Position numbers and translations under genes: made by a program. A stretch of DNA of 64,000 nucleotides from NCBI GenBank assembly GCA_031378345.1, contig JANNDY010000132.1, forward strand, positions 1 to 64,000. The letters are read 5' to 3'. This stretch comes from Emticicia sp031378345 (GTDB lineage Bacteria; Bacteroidota; Bacteroidia; Cytophagales; Spirosomataceae). Under the pieces are notes generated by a model. That model worked only from the letters and a program-made list of their open reading frames with translations. It had not been told where the DNA came from and ran no database searches. Shown here in pieces: positions 7,464 to 17,258 of the stretch. The first letter of the stretch is position 1. Every line of letters begins with the position of its first letter.

Positions 7464-10400
7464 TTAGAATGTGATGTTTAGCCCAAGTGTTGAAGTACGT
7501 GGCATTAAATTTTGATAAAATGCATTGTTGGTTTCAGTATTTGCTCTTGATTCAGGGTCAAAATATTCCCAAGGAGTAAATACTGCTGCGTTCGAAACAT
7601 TCAAATAGAATTTCATGCTATCAAATTTGATTTTGCTCATAATTGATTTGGGTAAAGTATAAGCTAAACTAATATTATTTAACCTTACGAAAGATGATTT
7701 TCTGTAAACATTAAATGCTACCGAACCACCGGCTGCCGACATCATTTTGGCGTAATTGTTTATTGGGTTTTCAGGAGTCCAGTAAGGTCTTTTGTAAAAT
7801 TGCGAACGGTCATAAAATAAATCTACATTTTTGGCTTCATTGTAGGTTGTCAATTGACCGATACGACCATACAAAGAGAATGATAAATCAAAGTTTTTGT
7901 AAAGATTAAATTCGTTTCTCATATTGAATGAGAATTTAGGGTTTTGATTTCCTATAAATTGACGGTCATCAATATTGAATTTACCATCTTGATTCAAATC
8001 TTCGAGTTTGAAATCACCGGGGGTAAAACCATAGGTTTTTGCTAAATCTCTTTCGGCTTCTTGCCAAACGCCTAAAACTTTATAATCCCAGATTTGGCTA
8101 ATTGGCCTTCCTATAAACCAGCCATTGGCTCTATCGTCTTGGTCAATAAGTGTCGTGTTTCCGCTGGCATCTGTAACAGGAACAGCTCCGTATAGTTTTA
8201 AGATTTTGTTTTGATTTGTCCAGAAACTAAAACTCGAACGCCAAACAAAGTTTTTGTTACTAATATTTTCAGTATTTAAGGCAACTTCAAGACCATTATT
8301 GCCCACGGAGCCTAAATTAGAAATCACATTACCGAAACCTGTAATGTTTGGAAGCGAACGGAATAATAATAAATCGCTGGTAGTACGGATATAATAATCA
8401 ATTGTACCGCTGACTTTGCTATTCAAAATTCCGAAGTCAAAACCGAAGTTATACGAACTGTTTTTCTCCCATTTCAAATCAGGGTTACTCATGTTAGAAG
8501 TTCTGACTGTACCTGTATTATAGGTAGTTCCCGAAGGGGTTGTATATGTATAAACCCCAGCTGAAAGTGCTGAAAGTGATGCAAAACGATTGGCAGAGCC
8601 ATCAGCATTATTAATTTCACGGTTTCCGTTTACGCCATAAGAAACTCGTAGTTTTCCATAATCTAAAACATTCTTTAATCCTTTCAAGAATGGCTCATCA
8701 GTAAATTGCCAGCCTAAAGCCAAAGAAGGAAACATTGCACGCTGATTACTTTGACCAAATCCTGAGTAACCATCACGACGCATGGTGGCTGTTAGGAAAT
8801 ACTTTGAATTGAAATTATAATTTATTCGGCCCATCAAAGCCTCTCCAGTATAATAGACATCATTGCTCGTAATTGATGGGTAAAGCGTAGCAGCCGCTAC
8901 ATTATGATAGAGTAGGTTATCGCTTGGTGAGTAATTTTCAGCATTGATAACGTTTTGCCAGCTTTGTGCTTTTTCGGCATTGATTAAGAATGTTGCATCA
9001 AAATTATGTTTTCCGAATGATTTATTCCACCTCAAAATATTATCTAATTGCCATTGATAAGAAGTGCTGTTCTCTCTTCTTGAAATACCAGCCCGTGTCG
9101 TAATACCTGGCTTTAGAGCAGAAACGTGGTCTAAGTAATTAAGAAATTCAAAACGAGGCGTAAAATTGACTTGATAAGAAAAACCATAAGCAATATCGCC
9201 TTTGATATATATCGAACTAAATAAGTTATTGACTCTTCTATCGCGTGAATTAAATGTTTGGTCAAGAAAAGCGTTGGTGTTATTACCAATATCATCATTG
9301 GTACTTTGGCGAAGCGTAACACCATCATCTTGATAAAGCTGACCATAAGGTGTAGTGCGAATTACATTTCCTAAATCTATCGGAATACTACTTTCATCAC
9401 GATTACCAAATTGAATATTTAAACCTACCGAAAGGAATTTTGTGATTTTATTTTCAAGATTTACTCTCGCTCTAATAGTTTTAAAGAAATCACCGACCGA
9501 AAGTCCTTCATTGGTTAGATAGCCCAATGACATATAATAACTGGTATTTGGCGTGCTGCCTGAAATTCCGATTGTGTGGTCTTGCTGAATAGCGTTATCA
9601 TTAATCAAAATATCTTCCCAATTGGTTGTTTTGCCTGCTTTATAGTTGGCAACCTCAACAGGAAACAACTTGATACGGTTGAGCCAAACATCCACAGGGT
9701 CGCCTTTGTCGCTCCCCAACCACTGAGCCGTTGTGATATTTGAAGGCAAATTGCGTGGGTCATAAAAATTATATTGCGTTGCAGGGTTGTGTCCGTTCAT
9801 ACTCCAGAGTACATCTCCACGCCATTTTAAAAAATCATCAGCACCTAAAATATGGTTAAATTTCCCGACTTGATTGATTGCAATATTCGAATTGATAGTA
9901 ATTTGTGGTTTTCCTTGTTTTCCTTTTTTAGTGGTTATAAGAATCACTCCATTGGCAGACCTTGCTCCAAACACTGCCGCCGAACTTGCATCTTTCAAAA
10001 TATCAATTGTCCCAATATCATTTGGGTTAATATCACTCAACGAACCAGGGTAAATAACGCCATCAACCACTACCAAGGGCGAAGTTGAAGCTGTAAGCGA
10101 AGCACGACCTCTAATCAGAAAGCTACCACCACCTCTTGGAGAGGCATTATTTGAAATATCTAATCCTGGAGCATTTCCACGAAGCATGTCTTGAACAGTC
10201 CTTGGATTTTCGTTTTCCATTCTGGTCGCTTTCACTTGTGCGATTGCTCCTGTCAAATCACTTTTTTTCATTGTTCCGTAACCAACCACAACGACTTCAT
10301 TCAAAACCGACACATCTTCATCAAGATTTGCATCAATTGTAGTTTTGTTGCCTACCGAAACCTCCTGTGTTTTATAGCCAATATAGCTATAAACAAGCGT

Positions 10401-10613
10401 GTTGGTCGTTCCCGAAATAGAAATACTATACTTTCCATTGGCATCGGTTATGCTACCAGTTGAAGTGCTCTTTACCGTTACACTTACACCTGGCAATGGG
10501 CTACCTTCAGCATCAGATACTTTGCCTGACACCGACCGACTTTGGGCTGTGGTCATTTGCCAACTCAATAGAACGGTTAAACCAAAGACCATTTTAAGTA
10601 GTAGTTGTTTCAT
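7464..10613 (-). CDS. SusC/RagA-family TonB-linked outer-membrane transporter (pair 1)
   Basis: Active outer-membrane importer powered by TonB/ExbBD. After a signal peptide (ending TTAQS) come a carboxypeptidase-regulatory-like domain (SGKVSDAEGSPLPGVSV, about 30-105), a TonB-box/plug boundary (EVVVVGYGT) and a plug domain with the SusC signature LIRGRASL and ILKDASSAAVFGARSANGV. A 22-strand barrel fills the rest and ends in an aromatic-rich strand, TLGLNITF. The ATG at 10613 is preferred; a TTG six bases upstream is the only longer alternative. It forms an operon with the SusD gene. The paralogue at 12627-15689 has the same architecture but divergent loops, so a different ligand is likely. 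Confidence 0.95.
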   Translation of the reverse strand: MKQLLLKMVFGLTVLLSWQMTTAQSRSVSGKVSDAEGSPLPGVSVTVKSTSTGSITDANGKYSISISGTTNTLVYSYIGYKTQEVSVGNKTTIDANLDEDVSVLNEVVVVGYGTMKKSDLTGAIAQVKATRMENENPRTVQDMLRGNAPGLDISNNASPRGGGSFLIRGRASLTASTSPLVVVDGVIYPGSLSDINPNDIGTIDILKDASSAAVFGARSANGVILITTKKGKQGKPQITINSNIAINQVGKFNHILGADDFLKWRGDVLWSMNGHNPATQYNFYDPRNLPSNITTAQWLGSDKGDPVDVWLNRIKLFPVEVANYKAGKTTNWEDILINDNAIQQDHTIGISGSTPNTSYYMSLGYLTNEGLSVGDFFKTIRARVNLENKITKFLSVGLNIQFGNRDESSIPIDLGNVIRTTPYGQLYQDDGVTLRQSTNDDIGNNTNAFLDQTFNSRDRRVNNLFSSIYIKGDIAYGFSYQVNFTPRFEFLNYLDHVSALKPGITTRAGISRRENSTSYQWQLDNILRWNKSFGKHNFDATFLINAEKAQSWQNVINAENYSPSDNLLYHNVAAATLYPSITSNDVYYTGEALMGRINYNFNSKYFLTATMRRDGYSGFGQSNQRAMFPSLALGWQFTDEPFLKGLKNVLDYGKLRVSYGVNGNREINNADGSANRFASLSALSAGVYTYTTPSGTTYNTGTVRTSNMSNPDLKWEKNSSYNFGFDFGILNSKVSGTIDYYIRTTSDLLLFRSLPNITGFGNVISNLGSVGNNGLEVALNTENISNKNFVWRSSFSFWTNQNKILKLYGAVPVTDASGNTTLIDQDDRANGWFIGRPISQIWDYKVLGVWQEAERDLAKTYGFTPGDFKLEDLNQDGKFNIDDRQFIGNQNPKFSFNMRNEFNLYKNFDLSFSLYGRIGQLTTYNEAKNVDLFYDRSQFYKRPYWTPENPINNYAKMMSAAGGSVAFNVYRKSSFVRLNNISLAYTLPKSIMSKIKFDSMKFYLNVSNAAVFTPWEYFDPESRANTETNNAFYQNLMPRTSTLGLNITF

Positions 10614-10619
10614 ACTCAA

Positions 10620-10872
10620 TTATTTTTGTTTAGGGTGAAAATGAAGTTTTTGAATATTGATAAAAGCATACTTTATATAAATATATTACAAATAAAATTT
10701 TTTTTAGGGTGAAAAACAATAAATTTCAATATTATTTTAATCTATTTTTAATGATAAATATGAGCATTAGTCTTTTTGAACAAAAGACAAAAATTGGATT
10801 TTGAAATAAAATTCACAAAGGTGAAATTGTAGAAAATAGTTGTGTGAAATTTACACATCGAAGGAATAGCCT
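10620..10872 (-). other. Intergenic region upstream of SusC pair 1
   Basis: About 250 bases, very A+T-rich, between the SusC-1 start and the terminator of the second SusC-SusD operon. It must hold the SusC-1 promoter on the minus strand, but no clear TTG-N20-TAnnTTTG pair stands out. The GGTATC repeat of the enzyme operons is absent. No open reading frame or RNA gene is visible. Confidence 0.4.
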
Positions 10873-10916
10873 AAAAACAAAAAAGAGAGAACTCTTCGAA
10901 GTGGAAGAGCCTCTCT
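10873..10916 (-). terminator. Terminator of the second SusC-SusD operon
   Basis: Minus-strand hairpin (AGAGAGGCTCTTC pairing with GAAGAG-TTCTCTCT with one bulge) followed by a T-rich run, about 30 nt after the SusD-2 stop. It shares its gene-side arm (GAAGAGCCTCTCT on the plus strand) and the adjacent CTATGATGAAACAAAACTAC with the terminator at 5533-5568, so the two 3' ends share ancestry. Confidence 0.8.
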
Positions 10917-10945
10917 ATTATACTATGATGAAACAAAACTACTAA

Positions 10946-12613
10946 TTAATATCCCGGATTTTGAGCAAACGCACCCGGTGTAGAACGGTCAATCTGTGTC
11001 TGAGGAATCGGACGCAAATTGTGCTTTTCTGCAACTGCCTGTGCTTGAGGGTTATGCTTTTTTACCCTGTCAACCAATATTCCCCAACGTTTTAAATCTA
11101 ACCAACGAGTTTGTTCGCCAGCCAATTCTCTTGCACGCTCTTCCACAATAAAGTCAAATGTTGTTTGAGCTTCTGTGATTTTCATTGCAGCTTTTTTACC
11201 TGGCCATGCCGCACGTTCACGCACAGCATTTACTGCTGCGGTTGCTTCTGTTTTTTTACCTAAAGCCAATAGTGCCTCAGCGTGCATTAAATATATATCC
11301 GCTAATCTCCAAACATGGTGGTCTCTTGAACCTCGTGGCTCAGTTCTATCAGAACGTTTGGTGTCAAAGAATTTTTGCAAAGTTGGAAATAATGCCTCAT
11401 TATATGCACTTGGCACTAATACTTGATACTTTCTTTTGGCTCTTTCTGCTTGGCTCATTTCAAAGCCAGGAATAAAAATCGTAGTATCACCAGAAGCGAA
11501 AGTAACACGAGCCTTTGAGTTGTCAAAAGAAGTATTGAACGCACCTGGGCTATTTGATTTCCATGTATCTCTAAACGATTTTTTGTAACGAGAATCATTT
11601 TGTCTTTCTGCAAAAACTGTATTCAGAAGGTAATTTGTTGGTCTCAAACGCTTAAATGGACGACCATAGAAAACATCACGCACCATACCTGCTTGCGTAT
11701 CATATTGCATACCGAAGTATAAGTGAAGGTTATTACCACCGCCACCTTCACCGCCTACGTTTGTAAGGTTGGCAATCATGTCAGTTGTATATTGAACCGC
11801 AAAAACTACCTCAGAATTCTGCTGATTGTTTTCGTCATGAACATCAGCAAAATCATCTGTCAATTTGAAACCATACTTTGTAAGCAAGCCAGCACATAAA
11901 TCGGCAGCTTTTTGGAAATCATCAGCTGCTTTTGATGCACCATAAGCCTTTGCTAAATATACTTTTGCTAAAAGTGCTTCGGCAGATGCTTTTGTAGCTC
12001 TACCATAATCTCCTGAATGAGCTTTATTTTCAAGGTCAACTATTGCCTCATTACAATCTTTGATTATCTGAGCATAAATTTCGGCATCAGCATTTCTTTT
12101 TGTATCCTTTGTTGGACCAGTCGTTTCTGTCAATCTCAACTCTAAAGGACCATATTGTTGATGCAAAATATAGTAATAGTGAGCTCTCAAAAATTTTGCC
12201 TCAGCAATTCTTAATTTTTTTGTAGCATCAGCCACACCAGTTACAGTTGCAGCTCTACCTATGATAGCATTACAAGTGTTGATACCTCTATACATTTCGT
12301 CCCAAAGTAAAAACATATAATCTACGGTAGGTTGCATTTGGGTATCGTAGAAATGGAAACCTTTATAACCACCATCTGCACCTGTGGCGTAGATGTCGGT
12401 TCCATACTCAGTCAATGTTAGACCTAATTGTGTACCATAAAAAGTTCTCAAAGAAGAATATGCCGCTCTTGTTGCATCTTCAAATCCTTTGGCTGTATTG
12501 ATATAATCATTGCCAATTTGTGATACTACAGTTTCCTTTAGTAAATCTTGGCAAGATGAGCTAATGAGTAGAAGCCCAACTAATGCTATTGATTTTAATT
12601 TATTTATTTTCAT
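10946..12613 (-). CDS. SusD/RagB-family outer-membrane lipoprotein (pair 2)
   Basis: Glycan-binding partner of SusC pair 2. The signal peptide ends at the lipobox SSSC near residue 21. Family features include KFLRAHYYYILHQQYG (TPR-like), RLADIYLMHAEALLALG and AAVNAVRERAAWPGK in the C-terminal SusD domain, and the near-terminal FIVEERARELAGEQTRWLDL, a strong RagB/SusD signature. At 555 residues it is normal length. It begins 13 nt after the SusC-2 stop and ends before a terminator whose sequence is shared with pair 1. The ligand is not predictable. Confidence 0.95.
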   Translation of the reverse strand: MKINKLKSIALVGLLLISSSCQDLLKETVVSQIGNDYINTAKGFEDATRAAYSSLRTFYGTQLGLTLTEYGTDIYATGADGGYKGFHFYDTQMQPTVDYMFLLWDEMYRGINTCNAIIGRAATVTGVADATKKLRIAEAKFLRAHYYYILHQQYGPLELRLTETTGPTKDTKRNADAEIYAQIIKDCNEAIVDLENKAHSGDYGRATKASAEALLAKVYLAKAYGASKAADDFQKAADLCAGLLTKYGFKLTDDFADVHDENNQQNSEVVFAVQYTTDMIANLTNVGGEGGGGNNLHLYFGMQYDTQAGMVRDVFYGRPFKRLRPTNYLLNTVFAERQNDSRYKKSFRDTWKSNSPGAFNTSFDNSKARVTFASGDTTIFIPGFEMSQAERAKRKYQVLVPSAYNEALFPTLQKFFDTKRSDRTEPRGSRDHHVWRLADIYLMHAEALLALGKKTEATAAVNAVRERAAWPGKKAAMKITEAQTTFDFIVEERARELAGEQTRWLDLKRWGILVDRVKKHNPQAQAVAEKHNLRPIPQTQIDRSTPGAFAQNPGY

Positions 12614-12626
12614 TTTAATTTTTGCT

Positions 12627-15600
12627 TTAGAATTTAATATTTAAACCAAATGTAGTTACCGTAGTAGATGGCGTTACACCACTTGTTACCTCAGTTGTAC
12701 CTGTTGCCGAGCCTGTGATAGCAGCCTCTGGGTCAACACCATTATATTTAGTCAAGTATGATGACCAAATTTTAGGTTGCTGTATTGATGAAAACAAACG
12801 AACAGACTCCGCACCGATTTTTTTAGCAAGTCCCTTTGGTAATGAATATCCAAAGTTTATATTTCTTAGTTTTATGAAACTTCCGTCATAATAGAAAAGA
12901 GTCGAGTTATAAACAGGAAATTCTTGCGTGCTTTTTGGACGAGGGAATTCGTTGGTAGGGTTGTTTGGTGTCCAATAATCAACCTTGATTTGTTGGTAAC
13001 GACCTGCAAGCTGTAATTGGTTTCTGTGGAAACCCGATAAGATAGTGTTTCCAAAACGACCGAATAAGAAGAAACTTAAATCAAAGCCTTTGAACTCAAA
13101 TCTGTTGGTAATACCAGCTGCAAATTTCGGAACATCATTACCGAGAATTACACGGTCTAATGCAGTAATTCTACCATCGCCATCTGTATCTTGAACTTTG
13201 ATTTGTCCTACTTCAGAACCAAAAGCTTTAGCTTGGTCTGCTTCGCTTGTCTGCCAAATACCAGCTTTCTTAAAATCAAAGTAAGTATTTAAAGGATAAC
13301 CAATAAACCATCTATTACCCAAATCATCAACTTTTCCATTATAAAGTTCTACAATTTCTTCCTTGTTTTTTGTGTATTGGAAATCAGTTGTCCACTTAAA
13401 TCCATTTTTTGAATTTACGTTTACAGTTGTCAATCCAAGCTCAATACCTTTGTTTCTTGTATGACCAACGTTTCTTGTAACTGCGTTAAATCCAGTAGAA
13501 CCTGGTAAAAAGTCTGAAAGTAAAAGGTCGGTGGTGTTTGTTTCGTAAAATTCAAGTGAACCTTGTACACGACCACGGAACACTGAGAAATCAAGGCCAA
13601 TATTTGCATTTGCCGATGATTCCCATTTTAAATCTGGATTACCAATAGTATTTGGTCTGTAACCAAATGCAGCAGTAGTACCAAAAGCATATCCAGTACG
13701 ACCCAACAAACCTTGTGTTTGGTAAGGTGCAACCCCTTGGTTACCCACTTTGCCCCATCCAGCACGAAGCTTTAGCATATCAATTGCAGTAACATTTTTC
13801 ATGAATGGCTCGTTGGTAATATTCCAACCAACGGCAACACCTGGGAAATTACCATATTTAGTATTTTCTCCGAAGCGGCTCGAACCATCACGACGCATAG
13901 TCAATGTCAATAAATATTTATCATTAAATGCGTAGTTTATACGACCCATAAATGAGTTGATTGTCCATTCAACTAATCCTGAATTTGCAGCCAATACCGA
14001 AGTAGCAGAGCCTAAACTATGAAATGATTGTGATTGAGCAGGAATTCCCTGAACATCAGTTCTGTACGCCTCAAAATTATCTTTTTGGATAGATTGAACA
14101 CCTGTAACATTGAACGCATGCTTACCTATGGTTTTGTTGTAGTTCAATATATTTTCTACTGTAAAATTGAATCCAAAACGATTTTCGTTGAATGCTTGTG
14201 CATCACCACGACGTCTGGCGTTTGTTTCTGAGCCAATGAAACGTCCCCAACGGTCTTGAGTAAAATCAGGACCAAAGTTTAAACGGTAAGTAAGACCTTC
14301 TAATATTTTAACTTCGGCATAAATAGAGTTAAATATTCTATATTTTTTTCTATTGTCAATATTCACGCCTGGCTCTATCTCCGAAAGTGGATTAGATAAT
14401 AATGCATCGTTTGTAGGTTCAAATATCAATGAACCATCGGCATTATATGCCGCACCAAGAGGGTTAGCATTTAGCGTATTGGCATAAGGATTTAAGTTTT
14501 CACCATTTCTAACTGAATACATCATGTATGAGGATATACCCACTTTCAATCTGTTGTTCACTTGGTGGTCAATATTAGCACGAAGCGATTGACGTGTAAA
14601 ATCTAAACCTTTTGTTATACCCTTGTCTTGAAAAAATCCAGCAGAAATATAAAAAGATGTCTTTTCGTTTCCTCCTTGAATACCGATTGTATGATTTTGC
14701 ATCATACCCGTTCTCAAAATCAAGTCTTGGTATTGCGTATTTCTTCCAGCTGCAATTCCAGCCGCAACGTTAGGGTCGCCACCTAAAACCGCTATTTTGG
14801 CATCAGCCGCTGCATTTGCAGTTCCAGTTGGCACAGCAACTCCAGCTGCATCTTTATATAAGTTAGTAGCTCTATAAGCCTCTCTTACATATTCAGCAAA
14901 TTCTTCTCCCGAAAAAAGATTTAATGTACTATATGCGTTTGATGCACCAGCATAGGTATCAAGCGTAACAGTTGTTTTTCCTTTGTTTCCACCTCTTTTG
15001 GTTGTTACGAGTACAACACCATTGGCACCTCTGGCACCATAAATGGCTGTTGCTGTTGCATCCTTCAATACTTCCATTGACTGAATGTCATTCGGATTTA
15101 TGTCTTCATAGCCAGCAGATAATGGAATACCATCTACAACATAAAGTGGGTCGTTTCCTGCATTAAATGACCTACGACCACGAATCAAAATTCGAGGAGC
15201 CGCACCTGGCTTAGAACCAGACTGCGAAACATCAACACCAGCTACCCGTCCTTGCAAAGCCTGCCCAAGTGATGTAAGGGGCATTTCTGTAATTTGCTTA
15301 GCAGTTACTTGCGAAATTGCACCAGTTGTTTGGCTTTTCTTCTGTGTACCATAACCAACCACCACAACTTCACTCAATGAAGCAGCATCTTCTTCCATAC
15401 TTACATCAATTGTACTTTGGCTACCAACCTTAATTTCTTGTGCTTTGTAGCCAATGTAGCTAAATACCAACGTTGCATTGTTGGCTGCTTGTGTACTAAA
15501 CTTACCAGCAACATCTGTAATTGCACCTTGTGTGGTACCTTTTACAGTAACACTTACGCCTGGCAGTCCACCGCCACTTGCGTCCGAAACCTTGCCCGAA

Positions 15601-15689
15601 ATAGTTCGGTTTTGTGCTTGTGCAAACTGCCAGCTAAGTAGGACAGCAAACCCAAGCAATACTTTTTTTAGTAATTGTTTCATACTCAT
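12627..15689 (-). CDS. SusC/RagA-family TonB-linked outer-membrane transporter (pair 2)
   Basis: TonB-dependent importer. The signal peptide (MSMKQLLKKVLLGFAVLLSW, ending near AQA) resembles that of pair 1. A carboxypeptidase-like domain (GKVSDASGGGLPGVSVTVKG), the plug with ILIRGRRSFNAGNDPLYVVD and VLKDATATAIYGARGANGV, and a long barrel ending FGLNIKF follow. Two in-frame ATGs six bases apart (15689 and 15683) are possible starts; the second aligns with the pair 1 start. Together with the SusD at 10946-12613 it forms one operon reading away from the divergent AraC regulator. A -7-like TAATTTTG on the minus strand lies at 15772-15779, but its -33 element is unclear. Confidence 0.95.
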   Translation of the reverse strand: MSMKQLLKKVLLGFAVLLSWQFAQAQNRTISGKVSDASGGGLPGVSVTVKGTTQGAITDVAGKFSTQAANNATLVFSYIGYKAQEIKVGSQSTIDVSMEEDAASLSEVVVVGYGTQKKSQTTGAISQVTAKQITEMPLTSLGQALQGRVAGVDVSQSGSKPGAAPRILIRGRRSFNAGNDPLYVVDGIPLSAGYEDINPNDIQSMEVLKDATATAIYGARGANGVVLVTTKRGGNKGKTTVTLDTYAGASNAYSTLNLFSGEEFAEYVREAYRATNLYKDAAGVAVPTGTANAAADAKIAVLGGDPNVAAGIAAGRNTQYQDLILRTGMMQNHTIGIQGGNEKTSFYISAGFFQDKGITKGLDFTRQSLRANIDHQVNNRLKVGISSYMMYSVRNGENLNPYANTLNANPLGAAYNADGSLIFEPTNDALLSNPLSEIEPGVNIDNRKKYRIFNSIYAEVKILEGLTYRLNFGPDFTQDRWGRFIGSETNARRRGDAQAFNENRFGFNFTVENILNYNKTIGKHAFNVTGVQSIQKDNFEAYRTDVQGIPAQSQSFHSLGSATSVLAANSGLVEWTINSFMGRINYAFNDKYLLTLTMRRDGSSRFGENTKYGNFPGVAVGWNITNEPFMKNVTAIDMLKLRAGWGKVGNQGVAPYQTQGLLGRTGYAFGTTAAFGYRPNTIGNPDLKWESSANANIGLDFSVFRGRVQGSLEFYETNTTDLLLSDFLPGSTGFNAVTRNVGHTRNKGIELGLTTVNVNSKNGFKWTTDFQYTKNKEEIVELYNGKVDDLGNRWFIGYPLNTYFDFKKAGIWQTSEADQAKAFGSEVGQIKVQDTDGDGRITALDRVILGNDVPKFAAGITNRFEFKGFDLSFFLFGRFGNTILSGFHRNQLQLAGRYQQIKVDYWTPNNPTNEFPRPKSTQEFPVYNSTLFYYDGSFIKLRNINFGYSLPKGLAKKIGAESVRLFSSIQQPKIWSSYLTKYNGVDPEAAITGSATGTTEVTSGVTPSTTVTTFGLNIKF

Positions 15690-15979
15690 TAAATGAGGGT
15701 TAAGTTAAAAAAATAATAGAAATGATAGTTTTGACTTAAAATAGGTAAACTAATCATAAAAATAATTATACAAAATTAATACATGAATAGATTTCCTACC
15801 ATTAAAATTTTACTAATTTCTAATGCTTTTTTGACAAATAATAGTGAACTTTGAGCAACAGATATTTAAAAACAGTAATTTAGCCTTTATAAAGTGTTAA
15901 ATTCGTTGCTTGGGTTAGATATTGTTGTTGTTTTTAAGTGATAATACCAAACCATCTGATGTTTTAAAATAATAAAAAA
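15690..15979. promoter_or_regulatory. Divergent control region between SusC pair 2 and the AraC regulator
   Basis: About 290 A+T-rich bases. On the minus strand a -7-like TAATTTTG (15772-15779) could serve SusC-2. Close to the AraC start the sequence ATACCAAACCATCTGAT (about 15945-15961) loosely resembles the ATACCAATCTGATACC operator of the enzyme operons, which would fit autoregulation, but the match is weak. No gene is visible. Confidence 0.35.
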
Positions 15980-16843
15980 ATGAAACCTCAATTATTAAAA
16001 ATATCAAATCCTCCTGATTCGTCATTTAGCTTGTTTGTGCAGGAAACTCCCTATTTTTCTACGCCGTGGCATTACCATCCAGAGTACGAAATCGTGCTGG
16101 TTTTGGAAAGTACAGGCAAAAAATTTGTTGGAAGTAGTATTACTGACTTCAAACCTAGTGATTTGTGCATGATTGGCTCTTATTTGCCTCATTATTATCG
16201 AAATGACGAAGAATATTATGTCAAAGATTCAGGCATAAAAGCTCAGTCATTGGTGATACATTTTTTGGAGGATTTTATGGGGGATAAATTCCTGCAACTT
16301 CCTGAAAGTCAGGCGATTAAAGCTCTTTTGGAGCGTTCAAAAAGGGGCTTGAGTTTTGGTGAAAAAACCATTGAAAAGATAAGTGAGAAATTTAAAAACC
16401 TCCCTAATCTTACAGGAATGGAACGCCTTTTGGAAATGGTTTCGATATTGACGATTTTGAGCGAAAGTGAGGACAAAGAAGACCTAACAACTAACCCGAT
16501 TTCGCTCCGAAATGAAGTCGATTCAGCTCGAATGAACAAGGTTTTTGAATATGTAATGGTAAAATATCAAGACGAAATTCAGCTCAGAGATGTGGCTGAT
16601 TTGGCAAATATGAGTGAGTCGGCATTTAGTCGGTATTTCAAGAAACGTACTCGCCGAACTTTTACGCAGTTTTTGGCAGAAATTCGCATCGAACACGCCT
16701 GCAAATTACTCATGGTTGATAAACAAAGTGTTGCCGAAATTTCGTTTGAAAGTGGTTTTAATAATCTTTCAAATTTCAATAGACAATTCAAGGCAATTAA
16801 GAAAATTACGCCTTTGACTTACCGAACGAAGTTTTTGGAGTAA
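15980..16843 (+). CDS. AraC-family transcriptional regulator
   Basis: Cytoplasmic one-component regulator. The N-terminal cupin-like domain (about 10-90, with the HYHPEYEIVLV-type histidine cluster, here WHYHPEYEIVLVLE) binds a small effector, probably a sugar. The C-terminal half (about 185-285) holds the two helix-turn-helix motifs of AraC/XylS: RDVADLANMSESAFSRYFKK for the first, and AEISFESGFNNLSNFNRQFK with the conserved GF-N-S-NFNRQFK pattern for the second. It is transcribed away from the SusC/SusD genes and is the only dedicated regulator in this locus, so it most likely controls the SusC-2 operon and perhaps the twin promoters at 3711 and 5444. Confidence 0.92.
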   Translation: MKPQLLKISNPPDSSFSLFVQETPYFSTPWHYHPEYEIVLVLESTGKKFVGSSITDFKPSDLCMIGSYLPHYYRNDEEYYVKDSGIKAQSLVIHFLEDFMGDKFLQLPESQAIKALLERSKRGLSFGEKTIEKISEKFKNLPNLTGMERLLEMVSILTILSESEDKEDLTTNPISLRNEVDSARMNKVFEYVMVKYQDEIQLRDVADLANMSESAFSRYFKKRTRRTFTQFLAEIRIEHACKLLMVDKQSVAEISFESGFNNLSNFNRQFKAIKKITPLTYRTKFLE

Positions 16844-16844
16844 A

Positions 16845-17057
16845 TCAATGCTTCGGGCAATCGCATTGCTTTTTGCCTTTGAATAAACCCCACATAAAAC
16901 CCTTGCTTCTGCGATAGCTTCCGTTTTTGTTTTTGCGTCCGCCACCATCAGTTTTTTGAATTTCTGATTTGCTAATTGCTTTATTATCAGATGCTTGCGA
17001 AAAATCTGGTGTAAAAATTAGTATTCCTAAAATGCCGAATATTGTTATTTTTTTCAT
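16845..17057 (-). CDS. Small secreted basic protein of unknown function
   Basis: A 70-residue product not recognised as a named family. It has a plausible signal peptide (MKKITIFGILGILIFTPDFSQAS) followed by a short basic, glycine-rich tail with GGGRKNKNG, a WGLFKGKK patch and a terminal CDCPKH containing two cysteines. The mature part would be about 47 residues. It converges on the AraC gene with only one base between stop codons and is preceded by the long palindrome at 17090-17225. Confidence that it is a gene rests on the clean signal peptide and the downstream Lys/Arg bias; its role is unknown. Confidence 0.6.
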   Translation of the reverse strand: MKKITIFGILGILIFTPDFSQASDNKAISKSEIQKTDGGGRKNKNGSYRRSKGFMWGLFKGKKQCDCPKH

Positions 17058-17089
17058 TTCAATTTTACTTTTATTCTTTGGTAATGCTC

Positions 17090-17225
17090 AAAAAATAAAT
17101 TATAAAATTTGCTCATAAATTTCACAAACTCTGAGTATAAAAATCCTCACTATGCTCTGCATAGCTACGGTTTTTACACTTTATTTTGCAAAATTTCTTT
17201 CTCAAATTTTTTATAATTTATTTTT
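17090..17225. repeat. 136-bp imperfect palindrome
   Basis: The outer arms are 17090-17111 (AAAAAATAAATTATAAAATTTG) and its near-complement at 17203-17225. Inner arms AGTATAAAAATCCTCACTATG (17135 on) and the inverse of AGTGTAAAAACCGTAGCTATG (ending about 17179) continue the symmetry to a CTCTG centre. The whole unit can fold into one long hairpin. It lies at the 3' side of the argonaute/glucosidase operon. It could be a non-autonomous inverted-repeat element or a transcript-end structure. Confidence 0.6.
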
Positions 17226-17258
17226 CTACCATTACTTAACGAAAAATACATACAAAAA

